Shown: piece after piece, positions 13,087 to 13,425 of the stretch
How positions within the stretch are numbered: the stretch's first letter is position 1
How the letters are laid out: each line of letters starts with the position of its first letter
Origin: Actinomycetota bacterium
Lineage (GTDB): Bacteria > Actinomycetota > Humimicrobiia > Humimicrobiales > Humimicrobiaceae
Length of the DNA: 13,425 bases
Direction of reading: 5' to 3'
Assembly (NCBI GenBank): GCA_016870675.1
Contig: VGAU01000026.1
Coordinates: 1-13,425 of the forward strand
Position numbers and translations under genes: made by a program
Notes under the pieces: generated by a model
Told to the model about the DNA's origin: nothing
Seen by the model: only the letters and a program-made list of their open reading frames with translations
The model's database searches: none

Positions 13087-13425
13087 ATGGTTAAATTAGA
13101 CAAATTAAGCAAAATAATAAAAGCTTTAGCTGATCCAGGAAGAATTAGAATATTAGCATTACTTTTAGCTAAAAATAACCTTTGTGTTTGCGAGATACAG
13201 GATATAATTGGACTTTCGCAACCTACAATATCTTTTCATTTAAGGTTGCTTGAAAATGCAGGTCTTGTTGAATATAAAAAAGATGGATTGTGGGTAAATT
13301 ACAATGTTAATAGCAACATGGATAATGATATAAGAAAGCTAATAGATAACATCATTAATATCCTTAAAGCCGATGAGAAAATTTTAGAAGACCTAAAGAA
13401 AATTAATGGAATAGATAGAATAGAG
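13087..13425 (+). CDS. ArsR family metal/metalloid-responsive repressor (3' end beyond the window)
   Basis: The frame opens at ATG 13087 and is still open at the last base; 113 residues are seen. It is a winged-helix regulator: KALADPGRIRILALLL is the ArsR N-terminal helix motif, then LCVCEIQDIIGLSQPTISFHLRLLENAGLVEYKKDG is the helix-turn-helix and wing. C33-V-C35 before E36 is the ELCVCDL-like alpha-3 site through which ArsR-type proteins sense As(III), Sb(III) or Cd/Pb. The extra C-terminal tail beyond the wing (about 40 residues) is helical and may hold a second site. It begins 47 bases after sufB, preceded by AGGAATGAAG, and is likely co-transcribed. Its operator could be one of the inverted repeats upstream of sufC or the permease. 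Confidence 0.93.
   Translation, partial: MVKLDKLSKIIKALADPGRIRILALLLAKNNLCVCEIQDIIGLSQPTISFHLRLLENAGLVEYKKDGLWVNYNVNSNMDNDIRKLIDNIINILKADEKILEDLKKINGIDRIE

Noticed and set aside
1..13425. CRISPR array or rRNA genes
   Set aside because: No regularly spaced repeats and no ribosomal RNA signature segments were seen on either strand.

Overview
The window looks like chromosomal DNA from a low-GC, probably anaerobic bacterium. The bacterial assignment rests on strong AGGAGG-type ribosome binding sites, near-consensus TTGACA/TATAAT promoters and a CCA-encoding tRNA-Leu. The anaerobic guess is an inference from a minimal two-gene SufC-SufB pair, a folate/C1 gene (metF) plus a second MTHFR-like protein. 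No feature fixes the phylum. Archease plus RtcB and a short SufB are also common in archaea, but the signals here are bacterial.

Left part (1-2600): the 3' end of a Ppx/GppA phosphatase gene, tRNA-Leu(UAA), an unrecognised small basic protein convergent with the tRNA, a YbhB/YbcL (PEBP) protein preceded by a cluster of symmetric elements, and metF on the minus strand. metF carries Tyr where E. coli MetF has its flavin-contacting Asp120.

Middle (2600-6580): a DUF4143 ATPase that has lost its P-loop N-terminus and is probably a pseudogene, a DUF4432 aldose-1-epimerase-like protein, a minus-strand MTHFR-like TIM-barrel protein with a terminator-like hairpin, and a 750-base gene-free AT-rich gap. 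That gap holds what looks like a ~190-bp MITE: imperfect terminal inverted repeats flanked by a perfect 9-bp direct repeat.

Right part (6520-13425): a promoter followed by archease-rtcB (RNA ligase and its activator); a zinc-ribbon membrane protein; a two-TM AmaP-like small membrane protein followed by a 19-bp-stem hairpin; a consensus promoter with a ~217-nt leader before a DUF318/ArsP-type permease and a small CxxC thioredoxin-like protein; then sufC-sufB (ATGA overlap) and an ArsR-family repressor with a CVC metal/metalloid-binding motif that runs off the window.

The last block reads as a thiol/metal(loid) neighbourhood: the permease and redox protein probably handle a metal or metalloid, the minimal SufCB builds Fe-S clusters, and the CVC ArsR is a plausible sensor for one or both. 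That functional link is inferred from gene order and motifs only.
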